Source: Chitinophagaceae bacterium PMP191F (GTDB lineage: Bacteria; Bacteroidota; Bacteroidia; Chitinophagales; Chitinophagaceae). Taken from it: a DNA stretch of 64,000 nucleotides. Below, one piece after another: positions 36,183 through 45,491 of the stretch. Position 1 is the first letter of the stretch. Every line of letters begins with the position of its first letter. A program made the position numbers and the translations under genes. The DNA is taken from positions 124,001 to 188,000 of the forward strand of contig LGYU01000009.1 of NCBI GenBank assembly GCA_001302245.1, in the 5' to 3' direction. The notes beneath the pieces were generated by a model, which searched no databases, had not been told where the DNA came from, and worked only from the letters and a program-made list of their open reading frames with translations.

Positions 36183-37469
36183 ATGCAAAAAATACGGATC
36201 GTTCTGCTGACATTGTTACCCCTGACCACTCTTGCTCAAACAAGTCCTGCTTCAAAATATACACAACTGGTAAAAGATGAAATACCACAGGTAGTGACCT
36301 GGCGGCGGTATTTTCACCAGAATCCTGAACTGTCGAACCAGGAAGTGAATACAGCTAAAAAAATCGCAGAAATATTACGGTCATTTGGTTTGGAAGTGCA
36401 GACAGGTATTGCAAAGAACGGGGTAAAAGCCATTTTGAAAGGCGGTAAGCCGGGACCGGCCATTGCTTTCCGGGCAGATATTGATGCCTTACCTATAACA
36501 GAACAAAATGATTTGCCGTTTGCTTCCAAAGTAAAAAGTGTATTCAACGGGCAGCCGGTAGGTGTAATGCATGCCTGCGGACATGATGCACATACAGCTA
36601 TTTTACTGGGAACAGCCGAAGTACTGAGTAAACTTAAAAAAGATGTACCGGGAACAGTGGTATTCCTGTTTCAGCCAGCGGAAGAAGGTGCACCTGAAGG
36701 AGAAAGCGGTGGCGCAAAATTGATGGTGGAAGAAGGAGCATTGGAGAATCCGAAAGTAGAGGCGGTATATGGTCTGCACATTTTCAGTAATGTAGAAGCG
36801 GGTACCATTACGTATAAGGCTGGTTCGTTCATGGCCTCAGCTGATTTCTTTTCCATTAAAATTAAAGGCAAAGGTAGTCATGGTGCTAATCCCTGGTTGG
36901 GCAATGATCCTATTGTGATCGCAGCACAGGTAATTGAAGGATTGCAGCATATTGTAAGTCGCCAGGAAGATATTACACAAGCTCCGGCTATTATCACGGT
37001 AGGCGCCATCAATGGTGGTGTGCGCAACAACATCATTCCGGATAATTGTACATTGCTGGGTACGGTACGTACGTTCGATAACAAAGTACAACAGGATATA
37101 CAGATGCGTATTAAACGCACTGCAGAAATGATCGCTGCTTCTGCCGGTGCTACAGCCGAAGTAAATATCGAAACCAAGGCATTGGCAACGGTTAATAATC
37201 CTGCACTGGTGGCAAAGGCCTTGCCTTCTTTACAGGCAGCCATTGGTAAAGACAATGTAAAAGAAACCAACTGGAAAACAGTAGCAGAAGATTTCTCTTT
37301 TTATGGTACAAAAGTTCCTGCCTTTTTCTTCTTCATAGGCGGTATGCCTAAAGGTGGAGATTCTGCCAAAGCTCCTGCCCATCATACAGCAGATTTTTTC
37401 ATTGATGAAAGCGGTTTCGATACCGGTATAAAAGCCTTTTGCCAATTGGTGTTTGATGGGGTGAAGTAG
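36183..37469 (+). CDS. Secreted M20-family amidohydrolase (hippurate hydrolase-like)
   Basis: The 428-aa zinc enzyme has a signal peptide (IVLLTLLPLTTLAQ). M20D motifs are WRRYFHQNPELSNQE (near 39), AFRADIDALPI (near 94), VMHACGHDAHTA (metal-binding His and Asp, near 128), QPAEEGAPEGESGGAKLM (catalytic and metal Glu) and YGLHIFSNVEAG. Related enzymes split N-acyl amino acids and peptides such as hippurate or indole-acetyl amino acids. The FadR-type regulator follows after a repeat-filled gap. Confidence 0.92.
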   Translation: MQKIRIVLLTLLPLTTLAQTSPASKYTQLVKDEIPQVVTWRRYFHQNPELSNQEVNTAKKIAEILRSFGLEVQTGIAKNGVKAILKGGKPGPAIAFRADIDALPITEQNDLPFASKVKSVFNGQPVGVMHACGHDAHTAILLGTAEVLSKLKKDVPGTVVFLFQPAEEGAPEGESGGAKLMVEEGALENPKVEAVYGLHIFSNVEAGTITYKAGSFMASADFFSIKIKGKGSHGANPWLGNDPIVIAAQVIEGLQHIVSRQEDITQAPAIITVGAINGGVRNNIIPDNCTLLGTVRTFDNKVQQDIQMRIKRTAEMIAASAGATAEVNIETKALATVNNPALVAKALPSLQAAIGKDNVKETNWKTVAEDFSFYGTKVPAFFFFIGGMPKGGDSAKAPAHHTADFFIDESGFDTGIKAFCQLVFDGVK

Positions 37470-37474
37470 TGAAT

Positions 37475-37660
37475 ACAGAGTTTCGGGTTCGTGAATCGTG
37501 AGTTGTCAGTGGTGAATAGTGAATGGTCAATAGCCTTTGATTTCCTTGTCAACTTTTCTATATTTTGTATTCTCTTTTGGTTTCCCATGAACCCTGCCTT
37601 TTCTGCCTTCCGAGCCCTTGCTTCCTGCAAACTTTTTCAACTTTCTCACCCCGATCAGGA
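37475..37660. repeat. Composite intergenic repeat, copy R5
   Basis: 37486-37558 is a 73-nt near-copy, in opposite orientation, of 31548-31620. It carries GTTCGTGAATCGTGAG, GTCAGTGGTGAATAGTGAAT and TTTCCTTGTCAA modules. The rest (CTGCCTTCCGAGCCCTTGCT) is looser. It supplies the apparent N-terminal extension of the next ORF. Confidence 0.7.
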
Positions 37661-37668
37661 AAAATTAC

Positions 37669-37676
37669 TATTTTTG
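37669..37676 (+). promoter_or_regulatory. Candidate -7 box for the FadR-type regulator
   Basis: TATTTTTG lies 17 nt before the ATG at 37694, giving a leader of about 10 nt. It helps choose that start over the frame extending upstream to 37565. Confidence 0.45.
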
Positions 37677-37693
37677 ATTCATCATATCATCTG

Positions 37694-38365
37694 ATGATTA
37701 TGCAAAACAATATTTCCAAACGTTCACTGGCCGATGAAGTAGCTGCACGGATACAGCACCAGATCGCATCGGGACATTATAAGATTGGCGATAAACTGCC
37801 CATTGAGCCTGTATTGATGCAGCAATTTGGCGTAGGTCGCTCGTCTGTACGCGAAGCTATTAAGTTATTGGTCAATTCAGGATTGTTGCGTGTACAGCAG
37901 GGACTGGGCACATTTGTAGAAGACAATTCAGGCGTGCGGGAACCACTGGCCAGTCGTTTAAAACGATCCGGCACACAGGAAGTGGATGAAGTACGGCAAT
38001 TGCTGGAAATGAAAATTGCTGAAAAAGCCGCACTGAACAGAACCGCAACAGACATTGCAAAGATGGAAGGATACCTGGAGTTGCGTGAACAAGCAGCAAC
38101 TGTTGACGATATAAAAGCCTGCATTGATGCAGATATCAGTTTTCACGTTGCCATTGCTGAAGCTTCCGGCAATGATGTGTTATCTGATCTTTATAAATCT
38201 TTTTCCGCTACGGTTAAAAACAGCTTTTTACGCATGTATCCGGATGCTGCCATTTTCAGGGAAACAGCCGGACTGCACAGGGAATTATTAAACAGCATTA
38301 TTGAACAACGATCCGGAGATGCATGGCGTTTTGCAGCTCGCATCAACGGTCATATTACAGCCTGA
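37694..38365 (+). CDS. FadR/GntR-family transcription regulator
   Basis: The 223-aa protein has an N-terminal winged helix (SLADEVAARIQHQIASGHYK; KLPIEPVLMQQFGVGRSSVR; EAIKLLVNSGLLRVQQGLGTF) and a C-terminal all-helical FCD ligand domain with metal-binding positions (DADISFHVAIAEASGN; ETAGLHRELLNSI). Such regulators respond to small acids. The start is the ATG at 37694 (a second ATG at 37700 is equally possible); the frame open from 37565 is translated repeat DNA. The MFS exporter starts 31 bp downstream and is the likely target. Confidence 0.9.
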   Translation: MIMQNNISKRSLADEVAARIQHQIASGHYKIGDKLPIEPVLMQQFGVGRSSVREAIKLLVNSGLLRVQQGLGTFVEDNSGVREPLASRLKRSGTQEVDEVRQLLEMKIAEKAALNRTATDIAKMEGYLELREQAATVDDIKACIDADISFHVAIAEASGNDVLSDLYKSFSATVKNSFLRMYPDAAIFRETAGLHRELLNSIIEQRSGDAWRFAARINGHITA

Positions 38366-38396
38366 CTTTTTACCACAAGCAATATTAATCATCTGT

Positions 38397-39608
38397 ATGA
38401 ACTCAACGACAAGCACCACAGCTACAAAAGCGTTGGTAAGCACTACCGTATTTCCTATCCTGTTTACTATCAGTTTTACGCATTTGTTAAATGACATGTT
38501 ACAATCGGTTATTCCTTCCATTTACCCATTGATCAAGGATAACCTGCATCTTTCTTTTTCACAGATCGGTCTGATCACATTTACGTTCCAGATCACTGCT
38601 TCTTTACTGCAGCCATTTGTAGGTCATTACACAGACAAAACCCCTAAGCCCTATTCACTGTCAGCAGGCATGGGTTTTACACTGGCCGGACTGGTTGTAT
38701 TATCAATGGCCACGTCCTTTGCTGCTATACTGGTTGCCGTAGCATTGGTTGGTATCGGCTCCTCTATTTTTCACCCAGAAGCATCACGCGTGGCGCACCT
38801 GGCATCGGGTGGTAAAAGAGGATTGGCGCAATCTATTTTCCAACTGGGTGGTAATGCCGGAAGCGCCATCGGCCCATTGCTGGCTGCGCTTATCATTATT
38901 CCAAACGGACAGAAATATGTAGTATGGTTTGGCCTGGCTGCCATTCTTGGTGCATTTGTATTATCACGCATTGCATTGTGGTATAAAGAACATCTTAGTC
39001 TGCGCGCAAAAAAAGGTCAGGCTGTAGTGGTAAATAATGGACTGTCACGTACCAGGGTGATCGTATCACTGGGTATATTGCTGGTGTTGATCTTCTCCAA
39101 ATATTTCTACATGGCAGGTATGAGCAGTTATTTTACTTTTTACCTGATCGATAAATTTCATTTAACTGTACAACAGTCGCAGATCTACTTGTTCATTTTT
39201 CTGGCATCTGTTGCAGCAGGAACCTTACTGGGTGGTCCGCTGGGCGATAAGTTTGGCCGTAAGTATATTATCTGGGTCTCGATATTGGGCGTGGCGCCGT
39301 TCACCTTGTTACTGCCGCATGTAAATCTTTTCTGGACAGGTGTATTGTCTGTGATCATTGGTATTATCCTGGCCTCTGCATTTTCTGCCATCCTGGTGTA
39401 TGCACAGGAACTGGTACCGGGTAAGGTAGGAATGATTGCCGGGCTGTTCTTCGGATTTGCATTTGGTATGGGAGGATTGGGTTCTGCTTTATTGGGCAAA
39501 CTGGCCGATATGACCAGCATCGCCTATGTATTTAAAGTATGTGCATTTCTGCCATTGCTGGGTATTATTACTGGCTTCTTACCAGGGCTGAGGGAGAAGA
39601 AGGGATAA
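38397..39608 (+). CDS. MFS exporter, fosmidomycin-resistance (Fsr) type
   Basis: The 403-aa protein has 12 predicted helices and Fsr-type signatures: SFTHLLNDMLQSVIPSIYPL near residue 20, VGHYTDKTPKPYS, GIGSSIFHPEASRVAHLASG near 122, and QSIFQLGGNAGSAIGPLLAA. Fsr exports fosmidomycin in E. coli; the natural substrate here is unknown. The ATG at 38397 is used because the frame extending to 38301 overlaps the regulator gene. It is probably cotranscribed with, and controlled by, the FadR-type regulator. Confidence 0.88.
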   Translation: MNSTTSTTATKALVSTTVFPILFTISFTHLLNDMLQSVIPSIYPLIKDNLHLSFSQIGLITFTFQITASLLQPFVGHYTDKTPKPYSLSAGMGFTLAGLVVLSMATSFAAILVAVALVGIGSSIFHPEASRVAHLASGGKRGLAQSIFQLGGNAGSAIGPLLAALIIIPNGQKYVVWFGLAAILGAFVLSRIALWYKEHLSLRAKKGQAVVVNNGLSRTRVIVSLGILLVLIFSKYFYMAGMSSYFTFYLIDKFHLTVQQSQIYLFIFLASVAAGTLLGGPLGDKFGRKYIIWVSILGVAPFTLLLPHVNLFWTGVLSVIIGIILASAFSAILVYAQELVPGKVGMIAGLFFGFAFGMGGLGSALLGKLADMTSIAYVFKVCAFLPLLGIITGFLPGLREKKG

Positions 39609-39783
39609 TTTGAAAATCAGAGGATGTGCAAATTTGAAATGGAGATGCCTGATGGTTTGATTGTTTGATGGTTATGGTGCGCGCAAAGGCCAGAACGCAA
39701 AGCTGTATTTGCTCGCAGCTTATTGCTCTTTAAATACAGCAGCGATCATTCACCACTCACAATTCCCCATTGACAATTCACAA
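39609..39783. repeat. Composite intergenic repeat, copy R6
   Basis: It begins at the MFS stop with AATTTGAAAATCAGAGGATG and GTGCAAATTTGAAAT (as R3), then GATGGTTTGATTGTTTGATG (as R8/R9), and ends with ATTCACCACTCACAATTCCC and GACAATTCACAAT (as R3/R4). The order of modules differs from R3. Confidence 0.65.
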
Positions 39784-39785
39784 TA

Positions 39786-39819
39786 AAAAAAGCTACCGGT
39801 AATTACCGGTAGCTTTTTT
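39786..39819. terminator. Bidirectional terminator between convergent genes
   Basis: A 34-bp perfect palindrome (AAAAAAGCTACCGGTAA and its complement, no spacer) folds into a hairpin with A- and T-rich ends, 21 nt past the DUF1573 stop. It also lies downstream of the MFS gene. Confidence 0.85.
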
Positions 39820-39839
39820 AGAATAAATTTATCGGGAAA

Positions 39840-40313
39840 TTATTTGCCTTTTTTACTGCCACCTTTTTCCTGCTCGTATTTAGCAAATTCTTCAGCAGTT
39901 AAAACGTTACCAGTGATCTTCAACTCAATAGGAGCATCAACACCGGCTATTTTTACATAGATGATCTTATTGAAGGCACCTGCAGCAGCAGCGTTGAAAC
40001 CGGCAGTGATTTTGTCACTTTTACCTTTTGCAATAGGAGCATCGGGTTTTACCGGGGTAGTGCAACCGCATGAAGCAGTAGCTGATTCGATGATAATGGG
40101 TTTGTCTGCAACGTTTACAAATGCAAAATCGTAAGTAACGGGCACGTTCTGTTTGATCTTGCCAAAGTCGTGTGAGCTTTCTTTGAATTTAATATAGTCA
40201 GTAGCTTTCTGTACAGTAGCGGCAGTAGGTGCAGCAGCGACATTAGCTGTAGTCTGTGCCATCATAGTGGCTGAAATAGTGAGGGCAGCAAATGCCAATA
40301 CAAGTCTTTTCAT
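39840..40313 (-). CDS. Secreted DUF1573 protein (paralogue 1)
   Basis: The 157-aa protein has a signal peptide (MKRLVLAFAALTISATMMAQ) and one DUF1573 immunoglobulin-like domain: SHDFGKIKQNVPVTYDF, the signature ATASCGCTTPVKPDAPIAKG (two Cys of a CGC motif), and FNAAAAGAFNKIIYVK. It ends in a basic GGSKKGK tail. DUF1573 domains are widespread, mostly uncharacterised periplasmic or surface proteins in Bacteroidota. It follows its paralogue by 11 bp in the same operon. Confidence 0.9.
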   Translation of the reverse strand: MKRLVLAFAALTISATMMAQTTANVAAAPTAATVQKATDYIKFKESSHDFGKIKQNVPVTYDFAFVNVADKPIIIESATASCGCTTPVKPDAPIAKGKSDKITAGFNAAAAGAFNKIIYVKIAGVDAPIELKITGNVLTAEEFAKYEQEKGGSKKGK

Positions 40314-40324
40314 GCGTATTAATT

Positions 40325-40765
40325 TTAATTTGTTTGCCTGAGTAATGATATAGATGCATTCACCGGCGCAGAAGTTGCGGGTGCTTTCAATACATTTCCG
40401 GAGATCAGCATGGTTTTAACCATACCATTGTTATACTGAATAGTAATGCTTTTATTAAAAGTGCCTTCAGCAGCAGCATTATAGCCTACTTTGATGGAGC
40501 TGGTAGCACCCGGTTTGATGGGTTCACGGCTCCATTCGGGGGTAGTACAACCACAGGAAGCCTGCACGTTTTCCAGTATCAGGGGTTCTGTACCGGTATT
40601 GGTAATTTCAAATACGTGCGTTACGGGACGATTCTGTGGAATTTTTCCAAAATCAAAGCTCGCTTCTTTCAGTTGCAGCACATCCTGTTTGGTGTCCGGA
40701 GTAGTTTGCGACTTTGCCGTAACACAGGCTGCAACAACCAGTATTGTAAACAACGCTTTTTTCAT
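40325..40765 (-). CDS. Secreted DUF1573 protein (paralogue 2)
   Basis: The 146-aa protein has a signal peptide (MKKALFTILVVAACVTAKSQ) and one DUF1573 domain (ASFDFGKIPQNRPVTHVFEI; VQASCGCTTPEWSREPIKPG; YNAAAEGTFNKSITIQ). It shares motif order with the downstream gene, so the pair arose by duplication. The ATG at 40765 starts the signal peptide; the frame is open to a TTG at 40771. A TAATTTTG -7 box lies 35 nt upstream. Confidence 0.9.
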   Translation of the reverse strand: MKKALFTILVVAACVTAKSQTTPDTKQDVLQLKEASFDFGKIPQNRPVTHVFEITNTGTEPLILENVQASCGCTTPEWSREPIKPGATSSIKVGYNAAAEGTFNKSITIQYNNGMVKTMLISGNVLKAPATSAPVNASISLLRQTN

Positions 40766-40799
40766 ATTCAATTGATAAGTGTTTATGAGGTAAACTATT

Positions 40800-40807
40800 C
40801 AAAATTA
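40800..40807 (-). promoter_or_regulatory. Candidate -7 box for the DUF1573 pair
   Basis: On the minus strand TAATTTTG matches TAnnTTTG, 34 nt before the ATG at 40765. No exact -33 TTTG is present. Confidence 0.45.
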
Positions 40808-40888
40808 CATTTTTAACGTCTGTACAGCGAAATAATTTCCATGTTAATCACATTTTTTTAACAAGCCTTCTTTTTGTGCGAATATTGA

Positions 40889-40896
40889 TACATTTG
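40889..40896 (+). promoter_or_regulatory. -7 box 4 nt before the E1 ATG
   Basis: TACATTTG is followed by TTGC and the ATG at 40901, the same 4-nt spacing as at the aminotransferase and TRIC genes. A TTTG lies 12 nt upstream, shorter than the usual -33 spacing. Confidence 0.55.
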
Positions 40897-40900
40897 TTGC

Positions 40901-43294
40901 ATGGAAAATACTCTTCAAAATCAATTGCTTGACGCTGAAAAGCTTTCCTTCGATACATTCCGTGCCGAAGTATTGAAAGATTATCGCGTTGCCTGTGAAA
41001 GCCGGGAAGCCAGTTTGCTGGGCCGTAAGGAAGTGTTGACCGGTAAAGCCAAATTTGGCATTTTTGGTGACGGAAAAGAAATAGCCCAGATTGCCGCTGC
41101 CAAATTCTTCCGCCCCGGTGATTTTCTGTCGGGTTATTACCGAGACCAGACCTTTGCCTTTGCCTCCGAACAGGCTACCCTGGAAGAGTTTTTTTCACAG
41201 TTATATGCCGACCCCGATACTGCCAATGAGCCACATAGCGCCGGCAGACAGATGAACTCGCATTTTGCAACCCCTATTGTAGATGAAAACGGTAACTGGC
41301 TTGACCTGGTGAACCGTAAAAATATTGCTGCCGGACTGGCCCCCACGGCGGGCCAGGTGCCCCGTGCATTGGGAATGGCGCTGGCATCCAAGCTGTTCCG
41401 TCATTCTCAGGATCTTAAAGACCTGACCCATCTTAGTAATGAAGGAAATGAGATCTGTTTCCTCACCATTGGCGATGCCTCTACCTCCGAAGGACATTTC
41501 TGGGAAATGATGAATGCCGCAGGAGTATTGCAGGTGCCGCTGGCTGCTTTTGTATGGGACGACGGTTATGGTATTTCTGTTCCTAAAAAATACCAGACCA
41601 CCAAAAACTCTATTTCTGAAGCCATGAAAGGCATGCAGAAAAAAGAAAATACCAATGGTTTTGATATTTACCGTGTAAAGGCCTGGGATTATGCAGGTAT
41701 GTGCGAGGTGTTTGAAGCGGCGATTATGAAGATCCGCAACACTCATATACCGGCGTTGTTCCATGTGGAAGAAGTAACACAACCACAGGGGCATTCTACT
41801 TCAGGTAGCCATGAGCGCTATAAGTCGCCAGAGAGATTGTCATGGGAGCGTGAGTGGGACGGTAATAAAAAAATGCGTGAATGGGTACTGGAAAATGAAC
41901 TGGCAAGCGATGATGAGCTTTCTGCTATAGAAGTATCTGCCAAAGAAAAAGTACGCGATAGCAAACAGGTAGCCTGGGAAAAATATATTACGCCTATCCG
42001 CGGACAGGTAACACATACATTGAATCTGCTGGATGGTTTGATACACCAGGGTGTGGATGCGCATGGTGAAGTAACTGCCCTGAAAAACCAGTTGGCATCC
42101 AATCGTGAACCACAGCGCAAGGATATATTGCATGCACTGCACAGAGCCCTGCTGGTAGCGGGGGATTCTTATGCAGCCAGCGAGGTGAGGGCTTACTACA
42201 AAGAATTGCGTAACCAGGGATACGAATATTATGGTTCACACCTGTACGATGAATCACCACGCAGTCCGCTAAAAGTACATCCTGTGGCAGTGGAATATGC
42301 CCACGATGCACAGGTGATCAATGGTTATGAGATCCTGAACAAATACTTTGATATGTTGTTCAGCCATAACCCCAAAGTAGTGGCGTTTGGTGAAGATGTA
42401 GGAAAGATCGGTGATGTAAACCAGGGTTTCTCCGGGTTGCAGAGCAAGTATGGCGAATATCGCATTTTTGATACCAGCATCCGTGAACTAACCATCATGG
42501 GGCAGGGTATAGGTTTGGCCATGCGTGGCCTGAGACCCATTGCTGAAATACAATATCTGGATTATCTATTATATGGCCTGCAGCCATTGAGTGATGATGC
42601 AGCCACTATTTACTGGCGTACCAAGGGCAGACAAAGCTGTCCGCTGATTGTGCGTACACGTGGTCACCGCCTGGAAGGTATCTGGCACAGTGGTTCACCA
42701 TTGGGCATGATGATCAATTCGCTGCGTGGTTTCCATATCTGCGTGCCCCGCAATATGGTACAGGCCGCCGGCATGTACAATACACTGCTGGAAGGTAATG
42801 ACCCTGCTATTGTGGTGGAATGTCTGAATGGTTATCGCCTGAAAGAGAAATTACCATCCAACCTGCTGGAATATCGTGTGCCACTGGGTGTACCTGAAGT
42901 GATCCGCGAGGGAGAAGATATTACCATCGTTTCTTATGGATCGGTACTGCGTATTATCCAGGAAGCAGCCGTGGTATTGGAACAGCGTGGCATTAGTTGC
43001 GAAATTGTGGATGTGCAAACATTGTTGCCTTTTGACCTGGATCATGTTATCCTGCAATCATTGAAGAAAACCAACCGCATTGTATTTGTAGATGAAGATG
43101 TGCCGGGCGGAGCCTGTGGATACATGTTCAATAAGGTAATGGAAGAGCAGGGCGGTTACCGCTGGCTGGATGTGGCGCCACGTACCATTACAGGTAAGGC
43201 CCATCGCCCCAGTTACGGTAGCGATGGCGACTATTTCAGCAAACCCAATGCTGAAGAGATCATTGATGTGATCAGTGAAATGTTGTCAGAGTAG
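40901..43294 (+). CDS. Fused alpha/beta E1 2-oxoacid (branched-chain) dehydrogenase
   Basis: This thiamine-diphosphate enzyme decarboxylates 2-oxoacids, probably branched-chain ones or pyruvate, and passes the acyl group to an E2 lipoyl domain. The 797-aa protein fuses the two E1 subunits: an alpha-like half (about 1-420; ThDP motif GDASTSEGHFWEMMNAAG to VWDDGYGIS, near 192-230) and a beta/transketolase half (from about 465: VVAFGEDVGKIGDVNQGFSG, IRELTIMGQGIGLAMRGLRP, IVSYGSVLRIIQEAA, VFVDEDVPGGACGYM). The fusion is common in Bacteroidota. E2 and E3 genes are not adjacent. Substrate is inferred only. Confidence 0.92.
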   Translation: MENTLQNQLLDAEKLSFDTFRAEVLKDYRVACESREASLLGRKEVLTGKAKFGIFGDGKEIAQIAAAKFFRPGDFLSGYYRDQTFAFASEQATLEEFFSQLYADPDTANEPHSAGRQMNSHFATPIVDENGNWLDLVNRKNIAAGLAPTAGQVPRALGMALASKLFRHSQDLKDLTHLSNEGNEICFLTIGDASTSEGHFWEMMNAAGVLQVPLAAFVWDDGYGISVPKKYQTTKNSISEAMKGMQKKENTNGFDIYRVKAWDYAGMCEVFEAAIMKIRNTHIPALFHVEEVTQPQGHSTSGSHERYKSPERLSWEREWDGNKKMREWVLENELASDDELSAIEVSAKEKVRDSKQVAWEKYITPIRGQVTHTLNLLDGLIHQGVDAHGEVTALKNQLASNREPQRKDILHALHRALLVAGDSYAASEVRAYYKELRNQGYEYYGSHLYDESPRSPLKVHPVAVEYAHDAQVINGYEILNKYFDMLFSHNPKVVAFGEDVGKIGDVNQGFSGLQSKYGEYRIFDTSIRELTIMGQGIGLAMRGLRPIAEIQYLDYLLYGLQPLSDDAATIYWRTKGRQSCPLIVRTRGHRLEGIWHSGSPLGMMINSLRGFHICVPRNMVQAAGMYNTLLEGNDPAIVVECLNGYRLKEKLPSNLLEYRVPLGVPEVIREGEDITIVSYGSVLRIIQEAAVVLEQRGISCEIVDVQTLLPFDLDHVILQSLKKTNRIVFVDEDVPGGACGYMFNKVMEEQGGYRWLDVAPRTITGKAHRPSYGSDGDYFSKPNAEEIIDVISEMLSE

Positions 43295-43318
43295 AAATAT
43301 TATAGAAAATAATATTAT

Positions 43319-43362
43319 CATTCTTCCGTTACACACCAGTTGTGACGGAAGAATTTTTTTTA
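43319..43362 (+). terminator. Terminator of the E1 gene
   Basis: The stem ATTCTTCCGT/ACGGAAGAAT, extended by ACACA/TGTG with a bulge, is followed by TTTTTTTT, about 30 nt past the stop. Confidence 0.8.
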
Positions 43363-43526
43363 AATTGAGCGGCTAACTGCAACAAACCTGTTGTTATGGC
43401 GTTTTTTGCCAATGTGTACATTGTATAATGCAATGACTTGTTTCCCACCCTGTGAATACCTGATGTTGATCCTTTTGCCGGCCCTGCCGGTTTAATAAAT
43501 TGAACAGCTCTTTTGGTATAAGATCT

Positions 43527-43534
43527 TAAATTTG
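43527..43534 (+). promoter_or_regulatory. Candidate -7 box for the DUF3857 pair
   Basis: TAAATTTG lies upstream of the DUF3857 gene and would start transcription near 43540, before the GTG at 43562. TTTG at 43512-43515 is too close to be a normal -33. Confidence 0.4.
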
Positions 43535-43561
43535 GTTATTAACCCCTAATTGAACCTGACC

Positions 43562-45478
43562 GTGTTGAATGTAAAAAATCTGCTCTTTGCGATAAGCCTT
43601 ATCGCTGCCACGCATGTCTGTGCCCAGTCGTCTGGGAATGACTATTCTGCTTCTCTGCCCGCATTCAGAAACAAATATCCCAAAAACGATATTGTAGCAG
43701 TATCCTACCGGGAAGAATATACCTTTTCAACGGGTAATACCGGCAACGTAGTGGCAACCGAAAATATATCACAGGTATTGGTACCTGTAAAGGATTTTAT
43801 TTCCAGCGGACAGGTTGTTTTTTATAATGATGAATCCAGTATTGAAACCATAAAGGCTTCCAGTTCCAAAACCCGTAATATCCGTTTTACGCGCGAGTGC
43901 AGTGATTACCAGTCGAACGGCATTTTTCACAGTGATGCCAGGATCTGTAAAATAGCCATCCCGCTGGAAGAGCGTGGACTGCCAATTTATTTTTCATACG
44001 AGAAAAAGATCAGGGATGTAAAGTACCTGACTTCTGTATATTTTCATGAGTACCTGCCTGTAGAAGAAAAAACAATTGTATTTAATGTACCGGACTGGCT
44101 GGAGATAGATATCCGTGAGTTTAATTTTGAAGGATACAGTATTCAGAAAAAAACAGAAAAGGATGCTTCCGGTAAGAACACGGTATATACATACCAGCTT
44201 AAAAATCTGCAGGCGCTTCAGAAAGAATACCGGTCGCCCAATATTGCCCGCAGCTACCCGCACATCATTGTTGTCAGCAAAAGCTTTACTGATAAGGGGC
44301 AACGCAAAGTGTTGTTTGAATCGGTGAAAGACCTGTATGCCTGGTATCATTCATTACGGTTGCAGGTAAAGAACAATCCTGAAGAACTGAAACCTTTGGT
44401 AAACCAGTTGACAGCCGGTAAAAAAACTGATATTGAAAAAATTGAAGCGATCTATTACTGGGTACAGGATAATGTGCGTTATATCGCTTTTGAAAATGGC
44501 ATTATGGGCTTTAAGCCTGATGAAGCTCAGAATGTATATAAGAATAAATACGGCGATTGTAAAGGCAAAGCCAACCTGCTTACAGAGATGCTGCGTGTAG
44601 CAGGCTTTGATGCCAGGCTTACATGGATTGGCACTGCAGATCTTCCTTACGATTACTCATTGCCTTCCCTGGCAGTTGACAATCACATGATCTGTACAGT
44701 GGTGTTGGGAGGTAAACATTATTTCCTGGATGGAACAGAAGATAATATAGCGTTCAATGACTATGCACATCGCATACAGGGAAAACAGGTGCTGATTGAA
44801 GACGGTGATAAATATATTCTTGATAAGGTACCAGAGTTTCCGGCAGAACGCAACAAAGTAGAGAATAAGCTGAAACTGAAACTGGACGGTGAAATCATCA
44901 CCGGCACCTATAGTGCTATATACAATGGTGAGTCAAAGATCGGGCTGGTAAGTGCTTATCAGTCTATACGTAACGATAATAAAACAGATGCTTTTGACAG
45001 CTACCTGCGCAATGGAAATGCCAATCTGCAGATCAGCAATATTAAGAATCCGCAATGGGATAACCGGCAAAAACCGCTGGAAGTAGCTTTTGATCTGAAA
45101 GCCAGCCACCAGGTAACCAAAACAGGTAATGAACTGTACTGTACACTCGACTGGCGTAAAGAACTCAGTTCGCTGGAGTTTGATTCAACACGTAAGAACG
45201 ATTATGAATTCAGCAGCAAATTGTATTATACCACGCAAACTGAATTTACAGTACCTGACGGGTACAAAATAGATTATCTGCCCGATGCCCTGAATATTCA
45301 GCAACCGAGCTGGGCTTTTGAAGGTAGCTATACAGGAAATGGTAACGTGATCACTTATACCAAAAAAATGGTCGTTAATACGCCCATTCTCCGTAAAGCA
45401 GATATTACCGCCTGGAATGAATTTATAAAAGCAGTGAATAAATTCTACGCCGAACAGGTTGTACTTGTTAAGAAATAA
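43562..45478 (+). CDS. Secreted DUF3857/transglutaminase-like protein (intact catalytic triad)
   Basis: The protein of about 638 aa has a signal peptide (LLFAISLIAATHVCAQ), an N-terminal DUF3857 beta domain (about 40-260), a transglutaminase-like domain and a C-terminal beta region. The core shows Cys in NKYGDCKGKANLLTEMLR, His in AVDNHMICTVVL and Asp in HYFLDGTEDN, the expected triad. The natural role is unknown; a peptidase or crosslinking activity is possible. No ATG exists near the start: TTG 43550, GTG 43562 and TTG 43565 are the options, and I use GTG. The next gene follows 13 bp later. Confidence 0.85.
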   Translation: MLNVKNLLFAISLIAATHVCAQSSGNDYSASLPAFRNKYPKNDIVAVSYREEYTFSTGNTGNVVATENISQVLVPVKDFISSGQVVFYNDESSIETIKASSSKTRNIRFTRECSDYQSNGIFHSDARICKIAIPLEERGLPIYFSYEKKIRDVKYLTSVYFHEYLPVEEKTIVFNVPDWLEIDIREFNFEGYSIQKKTEKDASGKNTVYTYQLKNLQALQKEYRSPNIARSYPHIIVVSKSFTDKGQRKVLFESVKDLYAWYHSLRLQVKNNPEELKPLVNQLTAGKKTDIEKIEAIYYWVQDNVRYIAFENGIMGFKPDEAQNVYKNKYGDCKGKANLLTEMLRVAGFDARLTWIGTADLPYDYSLPSLAVDNHMICTVVLGGKHYFLDGTEDNIAFNDYAHRIQGKQVLIEDGDKYILDKVPEFPAERNKVENKLKLKLDGEIITGTYSAIYNGESKIGLVSAYQSIRNDNKTDAFDSYLRNGNANLQISNIKNPQWDNRQKPLEVAFDLKASHQVTKTGNELYCTLDWRKELSSLEFDSTRKNDYEFSSKLYYTTQTEFTVPDGYKIDYLPDALNIQQPSWAFEGSYTGNGNVITYTKKMVVNTPILRKADITAWNEFIKAVNKFYAEQVVLVKK

Positions 45479-45491
45479 ACCCCTGACCAAT

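Noticed and set aside
37565-37693. N-terminal extension of the FadR-type regulator by 43 residues
   Set aside because: The extra sequence is Cys/Pro/Phe-rich translated repeat DNA; the ATG at 37694 starts at the conserved winged-helix and has a -7 box just upstream.
40901-43294. The E1 alpha/beta fusion as an unusual event
   Set aside because: This fusion is widespread in Bacteroidota and does not need special explanation.
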